A stretch of 12,165 nt of DNA from CALEUX01 sp964608615 (GTDB taxonomy: Bacteria; Bacteroidota; Bacteroidia; Bacteroidales; Marinilabiliaceae). The notes below the pieces were generated by a model. It was given only the letters and a program-made list of their open reading frames with translations. It did not search any database and had not been told where the DNA came from. The stretch covers positions 1 to 12,165 of the forward strand of contig CAZSQG010000100.1 of NCBI GenBank assembly GCA_964608615.1, given 5' to 3'. The translations under genes were made by a program, and so were the position numbers. Below, piece after piece: positions 1-7,861 of the stretch; the stretch's first letter is position 1, and every line of letters starts with the position of its first letter.

Positions 1-433
1 TATAGTCAATTTCTGCATTCTTTAATTCACTTAATGTAACACCTCCCTTTTCGAACAGGGATTGCTGTTTTTCAAAAACCTGTTTTGATATTTCCAGCTT
101 TAGCTCTAAAGAGGTTATCTTTATGTTGTTTTCGTACTCCAGATCTTCCAACGTAACAATCTCTTTGCCCTCCTTTACATAATCGCCAAGGGCATATTTT
201 TGTCCCGTAGATGGATTGGTATTAAGACGATAAATTCCCGCTATTTCAGATTTTTGACTAACCTCCTTTATGGGGTTAACATTTCCCGTAGTTTCAACGA
301 AATGTTGCATGGATTGAAGTTTTAAATCCATTACAGAAACAGGAACCGAGATATCCTTACTCAGGTCTTCACCGGATTTATTGCAGGCAGAAAGCAATAC
401 GACAATTGCGATGCATATAGCTGGTTTAATCAT
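1..433 (-). CDS. HlyD/RND-type periplasmic adaptor lipoprotein (5' part, runs off left edge)
   Basis: This is the N-terminal 144 residues of a periplasmic membrane-fusion (adaptor) subunit. Such proteins bridge an inner-membrane transporter to a TolC-type outer membrane channel. The ATG at 433-431 begins MIKPAICIAIVVLLSACNKS, a lipoprotein signal with lipobox LSAC, so Cys17 is the likely lipidated residue. Next comes a beta-rich stretch with the pattern 'ETTGNVNPIKEVSQKSEIAG' and 'GDYVKEGKEIVTLED', typical of the first half of the biotinyl-lipoyl-like domain. Then a charged helix starts ('LELKLEISKQVFEKQQSLFEKGGVT'), the expected alpha-hairpin. The frame stays open to base 1, so the rest lies outside the window. 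It follows the TolC gene by 25 bp on the same strand, which supports one operon and one tripartite exporter. The exact subfamily (MacA-like or RND-associated) cannot be fixed from this fragment. Confidence 0.88.
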   Translation of the reverse strand, partial: MIKPAICIAIVVLLSACNKSGEDLSKDISVPVSVMDLKLQSMQHFVETTGNVNPIKEVSQKSEIAGIYRLNTNPSTGQKYALGDYVKEGKEIVTLEDLEYENNIKITSLELKLEISKQVFEKQQSLFEKGGVTLSELKNAEIDY

Positions 434-458
434 TTTATTGAATTAGTATGGTGAATAT

Positions 459-1997
459 CTAGTTGTTTAGTTTTAAGTTATTCTGAAGTTCCACGGGAAC
501 AAAAGAGGTGTTGTTCTCAAAATCCCAGAGCGATTGAATTTTCAAATTAAGAAGTTCTAATTTATAGTTTATAAGCGCGTTGGATAAATCCAATTTCTTT
601 TGTGATAACTGGTTTTGATAACGATCAAGGTCGATACTGGTTAAATCGCCATTCTTGTATCTTTCCAGATTGATTTCGTATGTTAACTGTGCGTTTTTTT
701 CATTTTGTTCTGCAATAGTGATTTGCGTGGTCAGATTCTGTAAGTTTCGGTATACCTTACGAATATTGATTACTATATCTTTTTCCAATTCCTGAAGGTT
801 AAGTTGTCCTGACTCCACTTTAAGTTCAGCAGCTTTTATTCGGGCCTTTCGCTCACCCCAGTCGAAAATTGGGATTGAGAATGTAACACCTACCTGTGGA
901 CTCTTGGTGGGTTTATCATAGATTCTTACAAACTCCTTATCATTTCCCATATACCCGAAGGATAAATCCATGTCGCCTCTGAATTTATTGGAAGCACTTG
1001 TTTCTATGAGGTCAAACTCGGCATTGTTAAGATCAATTTTTCGCTGATTCAATTCCAGTCTTTGGCTAATTCCGTTTTGAATGGCTTTATCCACATCCAC
1101 AATTACTGGCTTGTACTGTATATCAGTTGATATTTGAATCTCGTCGTAAAGAGATAGCCCAATAAGTTGCTTAAACTGATCCATTGAGTTCTCGAGATCA
1201 ACAATAGCGTTATCTAAATTTGATTTACTTGTGGCATAGTTTAGTTCACCCTGCAGAAGCTCTTCATGGGCTGATAGACCGGCTTCCACTTTGCTTCGAA
1301 TAATATCTAAACCAATTGTTTGATTGTCAAATTCTTCTTTTGCAATTTGAACCGACAATTGTTTTTGGTATATTCCGTAAAAACTTTGCGATACATTACG
1401 TTCCATGCTAAGCATCTGAATGGAGTAAGCCAGTGTTGCATTTTCAAGATTTAACTGGTTTCGCATCAGGTTCATTTTTGTTTTATTGTAGGTAAACAGC
1501 GGTTGATTGTAACTCAAATACAAATTGTTGTTATAACCACTGTAGGTTGTTGTAATTGGATTCTGATTGAGAGGATTCTGATTGAGAGGATCCTGATTGT
1601 TACCTTCCGAAGTTCCCTTTTTGTATTCAAAGCTATTCTTCAGTGTAAGGGTTCCATCTGTGAGTTTTATGGGTTGAGTAATCATTAAAGTTCCATTGGA
1701 TGTTAATCGTTTCGAATTATACCATTTGGAATAGTACTCTTCGTATGTGTCACTTACCGAGTATTCAACGGGAGTAACTGTGAGAGAGAAATTTGATTTA
1801 AGATGGGCCAGTTCGGCATTTAAGTATTCGCGGTTTTGCTCCATGGTTAGACGCGATTGCTTGATATCAGGGCTGTTGCTCAATGCTATCTGCATTGCTT
1901 CCTCAATGCTGATTGTGGTTTGGCCGGCTGATTTCAACGAAAAAGAGGCAAGCAATCCAAGGATTAAGAAAAAAATCTTATTAAACATACTATTCAT
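459..1997 (-). CDS. TolC family outer membrane efflux protein
   Basis: This is an outer membrane channel of the TolC/OEP family (512 aa, slightly longer than usual), which would form the outer-membrane exit duct of the exporter encoded in the same operon. The N-terminus has a signal peptide of about 25 residues (MNSMFNKIF, then a hydrophobic run ending near KSAG|QT). The mature start 'ISIEEAMQIALSNSPDIKQ' is the classic OEP opening. Long Asn/Leu/Gln-rich helices carry the family's internal repeat; the second half contains 'GVTFSIPIFDWGERKARI', the typical OEP strand-to-helix transition. A short pentapeptide tandem repeat (NQ[DN]P[LI], three copies) sits in a loop at about residues 133-147. 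The chosen ATG overlaps the stop of the upstream permease gene by 8 bp; a second ATG at 1988 would remove the overlap. The adaptor gene follows 25 bp downstream. Confidence 0.93.
   Translation of the reverse strand: MNSMFNKIFFLILGLLASFSLKSAGQTTISIEEAMQIALSNSPDIKQSRLTMEQNREYLNAELAHLKSNFSLTVTPVEYSVSDTYEEYYSKWYNSKRLTSNGTLMITQPIKLTDGTLTLKNSFEYKKGTSEGNNQDPLNQNPLNQNPITTTYSGYNNNLYLSYNQPLFTYNKTKMNLMRNQLNLENATLAYSIQMLSMERNVSQSFYGIYQKQLSVQIAKEEFDNQTIGLDIIRSKVEAGLSAHEELLQGELNYATSKSNLDNAIVDLENSMDQFKQLIGLSLYDEIQISTDIQYKPVIVDVDKAIQNGISQRLELNQRKIDLNNAEFDLIETSASNKFRGDMDLSFGYMGNDKEFVRIYDKPTKSPQVGVTFSIPIFDWGERKARIKAAELKVESGQLNLQELEKDIVINIRKVYRNLQNLTTQITIAEQNEKNAQLTYEINLERYKNGDLTSIDLDRYQNQLSQKKLDLSNALINYKLELLNLKIQSLWDFENNTSFVPVELQNNLKLNN
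1558..1599. repeat. 15-bp tandem repeat inside the TolC gene (about 2.8 copies)
   Basis: The plus strand reads GGATTCTGATTGAGA twice without change, then GGATCCTGATTG. On the coding strand this gives NQDPL-NQNPL-NQNPI. The unit is a multiple of three, so copy-number change would keep the frame and only lengthen or shorten a loop. It lies between two predicted beta-barrel strands of the channel. Confidence 0.8.
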
Positions 1998-2481
1998 TTT
2001 TTATCCATTTAATAGCATCGGCAAATATCATTTTACCAACCGATTTATTTGTTAACTCAACTTTAGCGTTTTCGGGCGAGATGTAAAATGTGCCCATGTA
2101 ATTCCATCCATTTTCCAGTTCCTCATGCGCCAGGGTAATATCTTCCACTCCATCATCATGGTAAATACGAAAATTGTAGTTTGATTCGCGTTCGTTACGG
2201 TTTCTCTGAAAACTAATAATATCCAGATGGCAATATATATCATAATAAGCTCCCTGGGGCAAATTGGCCTTCCATTGAACATAACGACTACCATCACCAC
2301 TGGCTGTGTATAATGCCGATCGGACATATCTGCCATAAAAATTCGACTGTAGAACTGGTTTCCATTGCGTTGAAGGATTCCAAAAATTAATACCGGAGTA
2401 TTTGTATCTTTCCTGTTTATTCTTATTTAGCAATGATTTGAGGTAACTCTCGTTGGATTCCTGTATATAACTAAAACCCTC
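1990..2481 (-). CDS. Golvesin-like C-terminal domain: 3' part of the ABC permease/M1-like gene
   Basis: This frame is open from the N run (2481) to the TAG at 1990-1992, giving 163 residues. It begins EGFSYIQESNESYLKSL and continues into a golvesin/Xly-type beta-sandwich domain. Diagnostic stretches are 'YSGINFWNPSTQWKPV', 'FYGRYVRSALYTASGDGSRY', 'GAYYDIYCHL', 'NGWNYMGTFYISPENAKVEL' and 'KMIFADAIKW'. A gene finder might start it at the TTG at 2433, but the frame stays open to the gap and the preceding residues read as a normal linker, so I treat it as the C-terminus of the permease gene upstream (2492-5372). In related Bacteroidota permeases this domain is the C-terminal module (established family knowledge, recalled rather than searched). 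Its role is unproven; related domains are found on secreted enzymes and are thought to bind carbohydrate or envelope components. The stop overlaps the TolC start by 8 bp. Confidence 0.82.
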   Translation of the reverse strand, partial: EGFSYIQESNESYLKSLLNKNKQERYKYSGINFWNPSTQWKPVLQSNFYGRYVRSALYTASGDGSRYVQWKANLPQGAYYDIYCHLDIISFQRNRNERESNYNFRIYHDDGVEDITLAHEELENGWNYMGTFYISPENAKVELTNKSVGKMIFADAIKWIKNE

Positions 2482-2491
2482 NNNNNNNNNN
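2482..2491. other. Assembly gap (10 N) inside a gene
   Basis: Ten consecutive N separate two fragments of what appears to be one reading frame. The upstream side ends after a complete AGA codon plus one G (base 2492); the downstream side starts on a complete GAG codon (2481-2479). Joining them in frame needs 2, 5, 8 or 11 (2 modulo 3) bases in the gap, so exactly 10 cannot be the true length. It is most likely a placeholder of fixed size. Confidence 0.95.
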
Positions 2492-5372
2492 CTCTGGTCT
2501 TTCTAACATCTTCATTGTCAACAATAATCTCATTCTTATTGTTTGTATTGCTAAACATGGGAATATTGGTAAAACCGCTAAATTGGGGCATCTTTTTTAT
2601 TTCATCAAATCCTGTCAATTCGTAAGTCAGGATATTTGGCATGTTTTCGGATATACCGGTTGATATGTTTAATTGTTTTGGTTCAGTTTGAAACAGTACT
2701 CCAATTTCTTGTGCTGTGCCGGCAGGAATTATTACTCTATTAAAATAATCGGGCTGTCGAGGCTGGTTGTCGGTAAAGCTGCGTGAGCTGTTTTTATCAT
2801 CCAGATTGATGGTTATCAACGCAATACCGTCCACCGGTTCGGGGTTTGAAATAGAGAACCTAACCTGATACTTTGTGAACTCACCATCTGCCACTTTGTA
2901 AGTTTGCAAATCTTTTATCAGAAAACCAGGCATCTGAGTAGTGGTGTACCAATCATCAATTTGGGTGCTTATCAATTGATTAAATTCTTGCTTTATTGAT
3001 TGTTCCAGTTCGTAAAACGTAAGAGGTTTATGTTGATTGTTCGCAATAAGCTTGTTAATTATACGGTTAAATTCCTTCTCCCCAAAACGTGTCTTTAATA
3101 ATGAAAATAGGTAATCACCTTTAGTAAGTACAATATCGTTAATAGATAGAGGATTGTATGTGTCTTGCTCATCATACATGTTTATAGAACCCTTAGCCAG
3201 TAAATCCTTAAGACTTGATTGCTTAAGCTCGAGGTTTATCCTTTCGGCATTTGTAATTCCTCTATAGGACCAACCCCGGGATTGCATTTCTGTTATATTA
3301 CGTTCACACAGATAAACTTCCATGGCCAGATTTAGTATAGGCCAATCCTCACAATCAAGATGAGTTACATGCGTGTAAAACTGAGGTATTATTGAGTAGG
3401 TGAATTTATTAACAATATTACCAAACTCAATCCAATCGTTGTTTCTTTTCATCAGGTTGCGGCGTACAAATTGTTTGAGAATACGACACTGCAACTCTTC
3501 GGGGGTAACATCTTCATTGTTCGACTTCATTTGTTTCTCGAAACTGTTCTTTCGTTTTCTGAAATCAGCTTCTCCCATAATGATGCCTTTCTCGGGATAA
3601 AAAATAATTTCGGGCTGCACAGCGTCGCTCACCGCTGTCCATATATGCCTGTCGATGGCAAAATTTACCGGTACTTCGGCAAGCGTGAATCGTTGAAAAC
3701 CGTATTTGAGATCCAGGAGATTTTCGAACTCATTTTTTAACTCACGAATAATTGTTGGGAGAGTATCCTGTATATCGGTAAATTGTTTCATGTAATAGTC
3801 GTTTCCTTTAATGGTGAATAAGGAATACTCCACCGAATCAACCGTAACTGATCGCTTACTGTAATCACCAATAAGCAAACTTATTTTAGGTAGAGGTTGT
3901 TTGTTAGTGAATTTGTAAACTCCTTTTTCAGTATTATTTACCTCTCCTTGTGAAATTGCAGTAAGGTTTTCACGAGTTCTTACTTTTAATGAATACCTGG
4001 TGAAGTCAGGCATATAGTATGCAGGTCGATCAGTGGCGTAGGTTACACCTGCAATGGGATACCAAAGCGATTCGCTGGTAAGGCAAACAAAGTTTTTTTC
4101 TATATAGGCAAAACGTTTACGGGCGTTATAAAGTTGCAGTGACAGGTTGTCGACATACTCATCAGGATTAATATCCAAAAAGTGTGTGTTTTCGTTTATT
4201 TTACCTGCATAATGTAAGGCAATATTTCTTGTTTCACCGGGATAAATGGTTATCCCATCTTTTATTTTTATCAGATGTAGCTCTCTGGTATAAGAATAAT
4301 CCTTTCCATCAATTTCAATTTTGCTGATTTTTAGTGCCGGGTTGAGACTTAAAATCAAACTATCGATTACTTTATTGCCCTTGTTTATCACCTTTAAGCT
4401 GGCACATGCCTTAATGGTTGTTTTTGCATGGTCAAGATCAATGGTACATTCATCAACATAAACTCTGGGGCAGAAGGCATATTTGTTGTTTAGTTCAATC
4501 ATTTGCTTCTTCTCCTCAATAACCCCTTTCTTTAATGCAATATATCTGTATCCTATATAGAAACCAGAGCCTATAAAAGCAAAAGCAAAAACAAGGGGCA
4601 GGTATTGGAATCTGTTCGATTGTGGTAATCGTTGAATTTTAAAGACAGTAAAGAGTATAAGCCCAATACCAATTAAAAAGTAGATACCGCGATGCATGAA
4701 AATTTCGGTCAGGTTACCAAATCCACCAATGGTAGAGCTGAGCATGGGTACATTATAGGCTATGTAATCGAATAAGTGATAGCATTTTTCGTTTAGGTAG
4801 AACACGGAGATTGCAATGTAGCCCAGTAAAAGTATAAAAGTTATAGCCTGGTTACGCAGTATTGTCATTAAGAAGAATGAGAGTCCGAGAATAAACGTAA
4901 GGGTAGGAATGCTGATTAGAATAGGGTAGAGGATGAATTCTGCTATTCCTTTAGCCGAGTCGCCACTCAAAAATGAAAATCCTATTCCAATAATAAGGAT
5001 AATAAAATTAAGGATGATAAATACGGAGATAATACCTAGTGTTTTGCCTGTTATGTATTCAAAGTTGGACATTGGCCGTACGTAAATAACCTCAGCTGAA
5101 TCGTTTTTTTTATCCTGCTTTAGAAACTCTGATGCCAGAAATACAGCCACAACGGCTTGTCCCAGATTCAGAATAATAAGATTGGCGTATGGTAATGATG
5201 CTGGTAATGCTCTGAATATCCAGGGTGAATCACTACTCTCAACGAAAACAGCAATATTGAAAATCCCTAATCCAATAATAAATAGTGCCGCAAATATTCT
5301 AAAAAACCAGCTCCTAAGCAGGGTTATCCGTTCAAATTTGGCAACGGTATGGATGGTTTGGAAAACGTTCAT
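2492..5372 (-). CDS. ABC-2-type permease fused to M1-aminopeptidase-like ectodomain (5' part, ends at gap)
   Basis: About 960 residues precede the gap. Residues 1-280 form a membrane domain with about seven hydrophobic segments (22-44, 60-84, 111-134, 146-171, 177-193, 229-245, 257-279), as in ABC-2 permeases. Residues from about 285 to 880 form a large extracytoplasmic region resembling M1 aminopeptidases: first a beta-sandwich ('IDSLILSLNPALKISKIEIDG', 'YPGETRNIALHYAGKI', 'ESLWYPIAGVTY'), then helices ('LKNEFENLLDLKYGFQRFTLAEVP'). No HExxH zinc motif is present, and the region that should carry it reads 'VRRNLMKRNNDWIEFGN', so peptidase activity is unlikely. A beta-rich stretch ('DGIALITINLDDKN') precedes the golvesin domain encoded at 1990-2481. 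The ATG at 5372 is 6 bp after the ATPase stop, so it is very probably that ATPase's membrane partner. Beyond base 2492 the frame read through the N run (to 2427) is artefactual. The transported substrate is unknown. Confidence 0.88.
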
Positions 5373-5378
5373 TTGCAG

Positions 5379-6272
5379 TTATTCTTTTAGATTCTGTTGG
5401 GCTAAATGTTCCATAAAGTACACATAGGCATGCTCCAGATTTGGCTCAATGGGCATAGCATTCATATTGTTAAGGACATCTCCCACAAGCTGAACTTCCC
5501 ATCCCTCAACTGAGGGTATTGTTGATATAATTGCATAATTTTCCTTGAGCATTTCGTATTCGTATCCCGATGTAGTTATCTGCCACACGTGTCCTTGGGC
5601 TTTAGCAATTAAATCCTCAGGAGAGCCGTTGAATCTTACTTTCCCATCGTTGAGCAATGCCAGATTTTGGCAAATGCTTGATATATCACCCACTATGTGC
5701 GTTGATAGAATTATTATTACATCTCGCTGGCTTATTTCGGAGAGGATATTTCTAAATCTTATTCGTTCTTCGGGATCAAGACCTGTTGTGGGCTCATCAA
5801 CTACCACTATTTGTGGTTCACCTATGAGTGCCTGGGCAATCCCAAGTCGGCGTTTCATTCCCCCTGATAGTTTATTGGCATCGCGCTCTCTTACATCGAA
5901 TAATCCTACTTTGTCGAGCCATTCATCAACTTTGCCCAGCCGTATTTTCCTGCTTTTTATACCCGATAGTGCTGCTGCATAATCGAGAAACTCCCATGTT
6001 TTAAGTTTTGTAAAAAACCTGAAGTCCTGTGGTAAATAGCCAAGCATTTTTCGCACTTCACCACGGTTTTTCATTAAATCAAATCCATTAATACTGACAT
6101 GTCCGTTTGATGGACTCATAAGAGTAACCAGTATTCGCATTAGGGTTGATTTGCCTGCTCCATTGGGACCTAAAAGCCCAAACATACCATTATCAATTTC
6201 AATATTAATATCAGTAAGTGCTTGTTTTCCGTTGCTGTATACTTTGCTTAAATTATTAATTATAATTTTCAT
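5379..6272 (-). CDS. ABC transporter ATP-binding protein
   Basis: This is a cytoplasmic ATPase that would power the adjacent permease (297 aa, usual for the class). It carries the full motif set: Walker A GPNGAGKST at residues 35-43, Q-loop Gln82 in 'GYLPQDF', signature LSGGM at 135-139, Walker B VVVDEP at 156-161 with the catalytic Glu, D-loop 'TGLDP', and switch His192 in 'ILSTHIV'. The C-terminal 80 residues are a variable region common in the CcmA/DrrA-type (multidrug/antibiotic or export) subgroup. The ATG at 6272 opens the four-gene minus-strand cluster; the permease follows after 6 bp. No clear promoter match was found upstream, where the DNA is very AT-rich. Confidence 0.96.
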   Translation of the reverse strand: MKIIINNLSKVYSNGKQALTDINIEIDNGMFGLLGPNGAGKSTLMRILVTLMSPSNGHVSINGFDLMKNRGEVRKMLGYLPQDFRFFTKLKTWEFLDYAAALSGIKSRKIRLGKVDEWLDKVGLFDVRERDANKLSGGMKRRLGIAQALIGEPQIVVVDEPTTGLDPEERIRFRNILSEISQRDVIIILSTHIVGDISSICQNLALLNDGKVRFNGSPEDLIAKAQGHVWQITTSGYEYEMLKENYAIISTIPSVEGWEVQLVGDVLNNMNAMPIEPNLEHAYVYFMEHLAQQNLKE

Positions 6273-6522
6273 TCTTTGTCAGGGCTCTTAAAAAAAAGTC
6301 TTTTATTCTTTTAATATTATTTTGGTTGGAATATACTGTCCATAATTAATTGTCATATTATGTACCAAATTACATAAAAACTACATTTTTAGGTATATGT
6401 ATAATTTTTATTTTGACTTTTATGTTCATTATCGTTTACATACTGTGCGAAAATGGGCATTATTAACAACTAAAGGTCCTCACTTATCTATCTCTTCTGT
6501 TTTCCTGAATGTTTTGCACGTT

Positions 6523-6777
6523 TAGTTAGTGTTTGTCCATAAACTAAGTGTTTGAAATATAAAGTTCAAATACAAGACTTGCGAAGTCATAAAAGTCAAG
6601 GAACTAACGAACGAAGTAAAGGCAGAGGCAAAGCTGTTGCTGCAAATTTGTCGCAGGATTGCTTTGATTATGCTTTACAAGGAGGAAGAAGACGAAGTCA
6701 GTTTACTTTTCGTAAATGACTGGTTTCAAAACTAGCATAACGCAGTTATTGGACATTAGAGACAGACTCTAGTTAGT
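6523..6777. mobile_element. Possible decayed insertion element or MITE remnant
   Basis: The 8-bp direct repeat TAGTTAGT occurs at 6523-6530 and 6770-6777, like a target duplication, around 239 bp that are richer in G and C than the flanks. Just inside the left copy is GTTTGTCCATAAACT. Near the right end is AGTTATTGGACATT, which matches the reverse complement of the left sequence at 10 of 14 positions. The right inverted repeat is not strictly terminal, and no transposase is encoded. A 59-codon open stretch (6556-6735, plus strand) without a normal start codon gives a charged, helix-like peptide and could be a relic. The match is weak and could be chance. Confidence 0.28.
6629..6666. repeat. 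Nested inverted repeat (stem-loop) in the intergenic island
   Basis: CAAAGC (6629-6634) pairs with GCTTTG (6661-6666). Inside it, CTGC (6640-6643) pairs with GCAG (6653-6656), giving a 6-bp and a 4-bp stem separated by a 5/4 internal loop. Another small hairpin, GACTT-GCG-AAGTC, lies at 6576-6588. There is no T-tract, so these are not obvious terminators. Confidence 0.4.
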
Positions 6778-6826
6778 CTAATTGAACAAATGCATGGAAA
6801 TAGTGTGATTGTATTGGCTATTCTAA

Positions 6827-7495
6827 CTAAGGATAGAAGGCTAATGTACTACTGTCATCCAGATTTAACGTAACCTTGTTTGTTTTTTTAAATCTCAATT
6901 TTGAATTATTTAAAGCATTTCCTGTGATGGTTTTTAGCTGTGCATTATAGATTGAAAATTTGCCGTTATTTAGTTCGGTTATAATGTGGTTGAAAGCCCC
7001 TTGGGAAGCTTCTAATTTTGAGTTCTTTAGCGTGACATTTAAAACATTTACTTCACTATTGTTAAATCCGTATATCTGAGAATCGAGAGCTTCGAGTAGG
7101 AGAGAGTCTGTTTTAATGTTCTCTATCCAAATTCTTGTGTTGTTTGAAATAAGCTTTATCGCGGATCCTTTAGGTATTTTTATTGTGAGGTCGTCATACT
7201 GTTCAGATTTTTTGAGGATCAAGGTATCTCCACTAATTTGCCACTGAATCTGTGGAGGTACGGAATCCTTTAAGTAGAACACAGATAGACTATAAGAATC
7301 TCCGGCCTTTAGGTTGATTGTTTGTGATGTTGTGCTGATGATTTTAAAATCAGACAATTCAATTATGTTTTGTTCGAATTTGTTTTTTGTTTCTAATGGG
7401 CCACCGATTAAGCCAGATCCTACAATATAGAAGATTAAATATAGTAATGCGAGAAATCCCAGGTAGGAAAATAATATTAGTTTGCTTTTTTTCAT
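6827..7495 (-). CDS. Membrane-anchored protein with predicted beta-helical ectodomain (GIN/DUF2807-like)
   Basis: This 222-residue protein has one N-terminal membrane segment (about residues 6-30, after MKKSK) and an extracytoplasmic remainder. That part alternates short strands and turns rich in Asn, Ser, Leu and Ile, for example 'LLLEALDSQIYGFNNSEVNV', 'LKNSKLEASQGAFNHIITE' and 'ITGNALNNSKLRF'. This ladder pattern resembles the putative auto-transporter adhesin head GIN domain (DUF2807) found in many Bacteroidota envelope proteins, but assignment by eye is tentative. No catalytic motif is visible. Its start overlaps the GntR stop by 4 bp (7492-7495), so it is almost certainly translated as the last gene of the YtrA-type operon. 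This suggests a role at the envelope alongside the ABC transporter. It could also be an uncharacterised family with a similar fold. Confidence 0.75.
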   Translation of the reverse strand: MKKSKLILFSYLGFLALLYLIFYIVGSGLIGGPLETKNKFEQNIIELSDFKIISTTSQTINLKAGDSYSLSVFYLKDSVPPQIQWQISGDTLILKKSEQYDDLTIKIPKGSAIKLISNNTRIWIENIKTDSLLLEALDSQIYGFNNSEVNVLNVTLKNSKLEASQGAFNHIITELNNGKFSIYNAQLKTITGNALNNSKLRFKKTNKVTLNLDDSSTLAFYP

Positions 7496-7860
7496 TTTTG
7501 GGTAGTTTTAAGATTTTCAATAATGGCGGCAATCTCTTCTTTAGTTAGTTGAAGCAGTGCAACTTTATTCATGAACTCGGGTAATTCATGGTTAAAAAAT
7601 TCCTTTTTTCGATGCGTTCTGATTTTCGGGTAGGCATTTTCTTCAACAAAAAAACCAATCCCCCTTTTGTTTTTAATAATTTCATTGCTTTGCAGCTCAG
7701 TATAAGTCCTCATGACAGTATTTGGATTTACACCTAGTTGAGCTGCCATTTCTCTTACAGAAGGCAATTTATCATTAGGTTGGTATTCCTGATCAAGAAT
7801 TTTCTCGCAAATGGTTTCTGCTATTTGTAAGAAAATACCTTTTGTGTTTTTGAATTCCAT
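7492..7860 (-). CDS. GntR family transcriptional regulator, YtrA subfamily
   Basis: This 122-residue regulator has the GntR winged helix-turn-helix at about residues 10-75: 'ICEKILDQEYQPNDKLPSVR' followed by 'EMAAQLGVNPNTVMRTYTEL' and the wing 'KRGIGFFV'. The small C-terminal part (about 45 residues, ending 'LTKEEIAAIIENLK') is too short for a FadR- or UTRA-type ligand domain and fits the YtrA subfamily, whose members usually repress their own ABC-transporter operon. It lies one base after the permease gene and overlaps the next gene by 4 bp, so it is embedded within the operon it probably controls. A candidate operator is the imperfect dyad at 9496-9519. The effector is unknown; YtrA homologues in Firmicutes respond to cell-wall-active antibiotics, and whether that holds here is not known. 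Confidence 0.93.
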   Translation of the reverse strand: MEFKNTKGIFLQIAETICEKILDQEYQPNDKLPSVREMAAQLGVNPNTVMRTYTELQSNEIIKNKRGIGFFVEENAYPKIRTHRKKEFFNHELPEFMNKVALLQLTKEEIAAIIENLKTTQK

Positions 7861-7861
7861 A

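Larger units (their letters stand above)
6273..6826. other. Non-coding region between the two ABC operons
   Basis: These 554 bp separate the 3' end of the YtrA-type operon from the 5' end of the export operon. The part next to the ATPase start (6273-6480) is very AT-rich and should hold the export operon's promoter; a GTAATTTG element reads on the minus strand, one mismatch from TAnnTTTG, but no convincing -33 partner was found. The part at about 6530-6770 is visibly richer in G and C, contains several short inverted repeats, and has no credible gene. No convincing rho-independent terminator for the 6827 gene was seen. Confidence 0.6.

Noticed and set aside
1503..2055. Plus-strand open frames of 61 and 102 codons across the TolC gene
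   Set aside because: They lie antisense to a clear TolC gene, and their translations have no family-like features.
2052..2336. 94-codon minus-strand frame overlapping the golvesin region
   Set aside because: It is an alternative frame of the well-supported golvesin domain, with low-complexity and Met-rich translation.
3400..3740. Two plus-strand open frames (66 and 89 codons)
   Set aside because: They are antisense to the M1-like domain of the permease gene and have no recognisable motifs.
5545..5982. 145-codon plus-strand frame
   Set aside because: It mirrors the conserved ABC ATPase motifs on the other strand; such antisense frames are common over ATPase genes.
6556..6735. Small plus-strand gene of 59 codons in the intergenic island
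   Set aside because: It has no normal start codon near its beginning and no recognisable family; kept only as a possible relic within the candidate decayed element.
6731..6765. Integron attC-like site around CATAACGCAGTTATTGG
   Set aside because: The core sites do not match RYYYAAC and GTTRRRY, and no integrase or cassette array is present.
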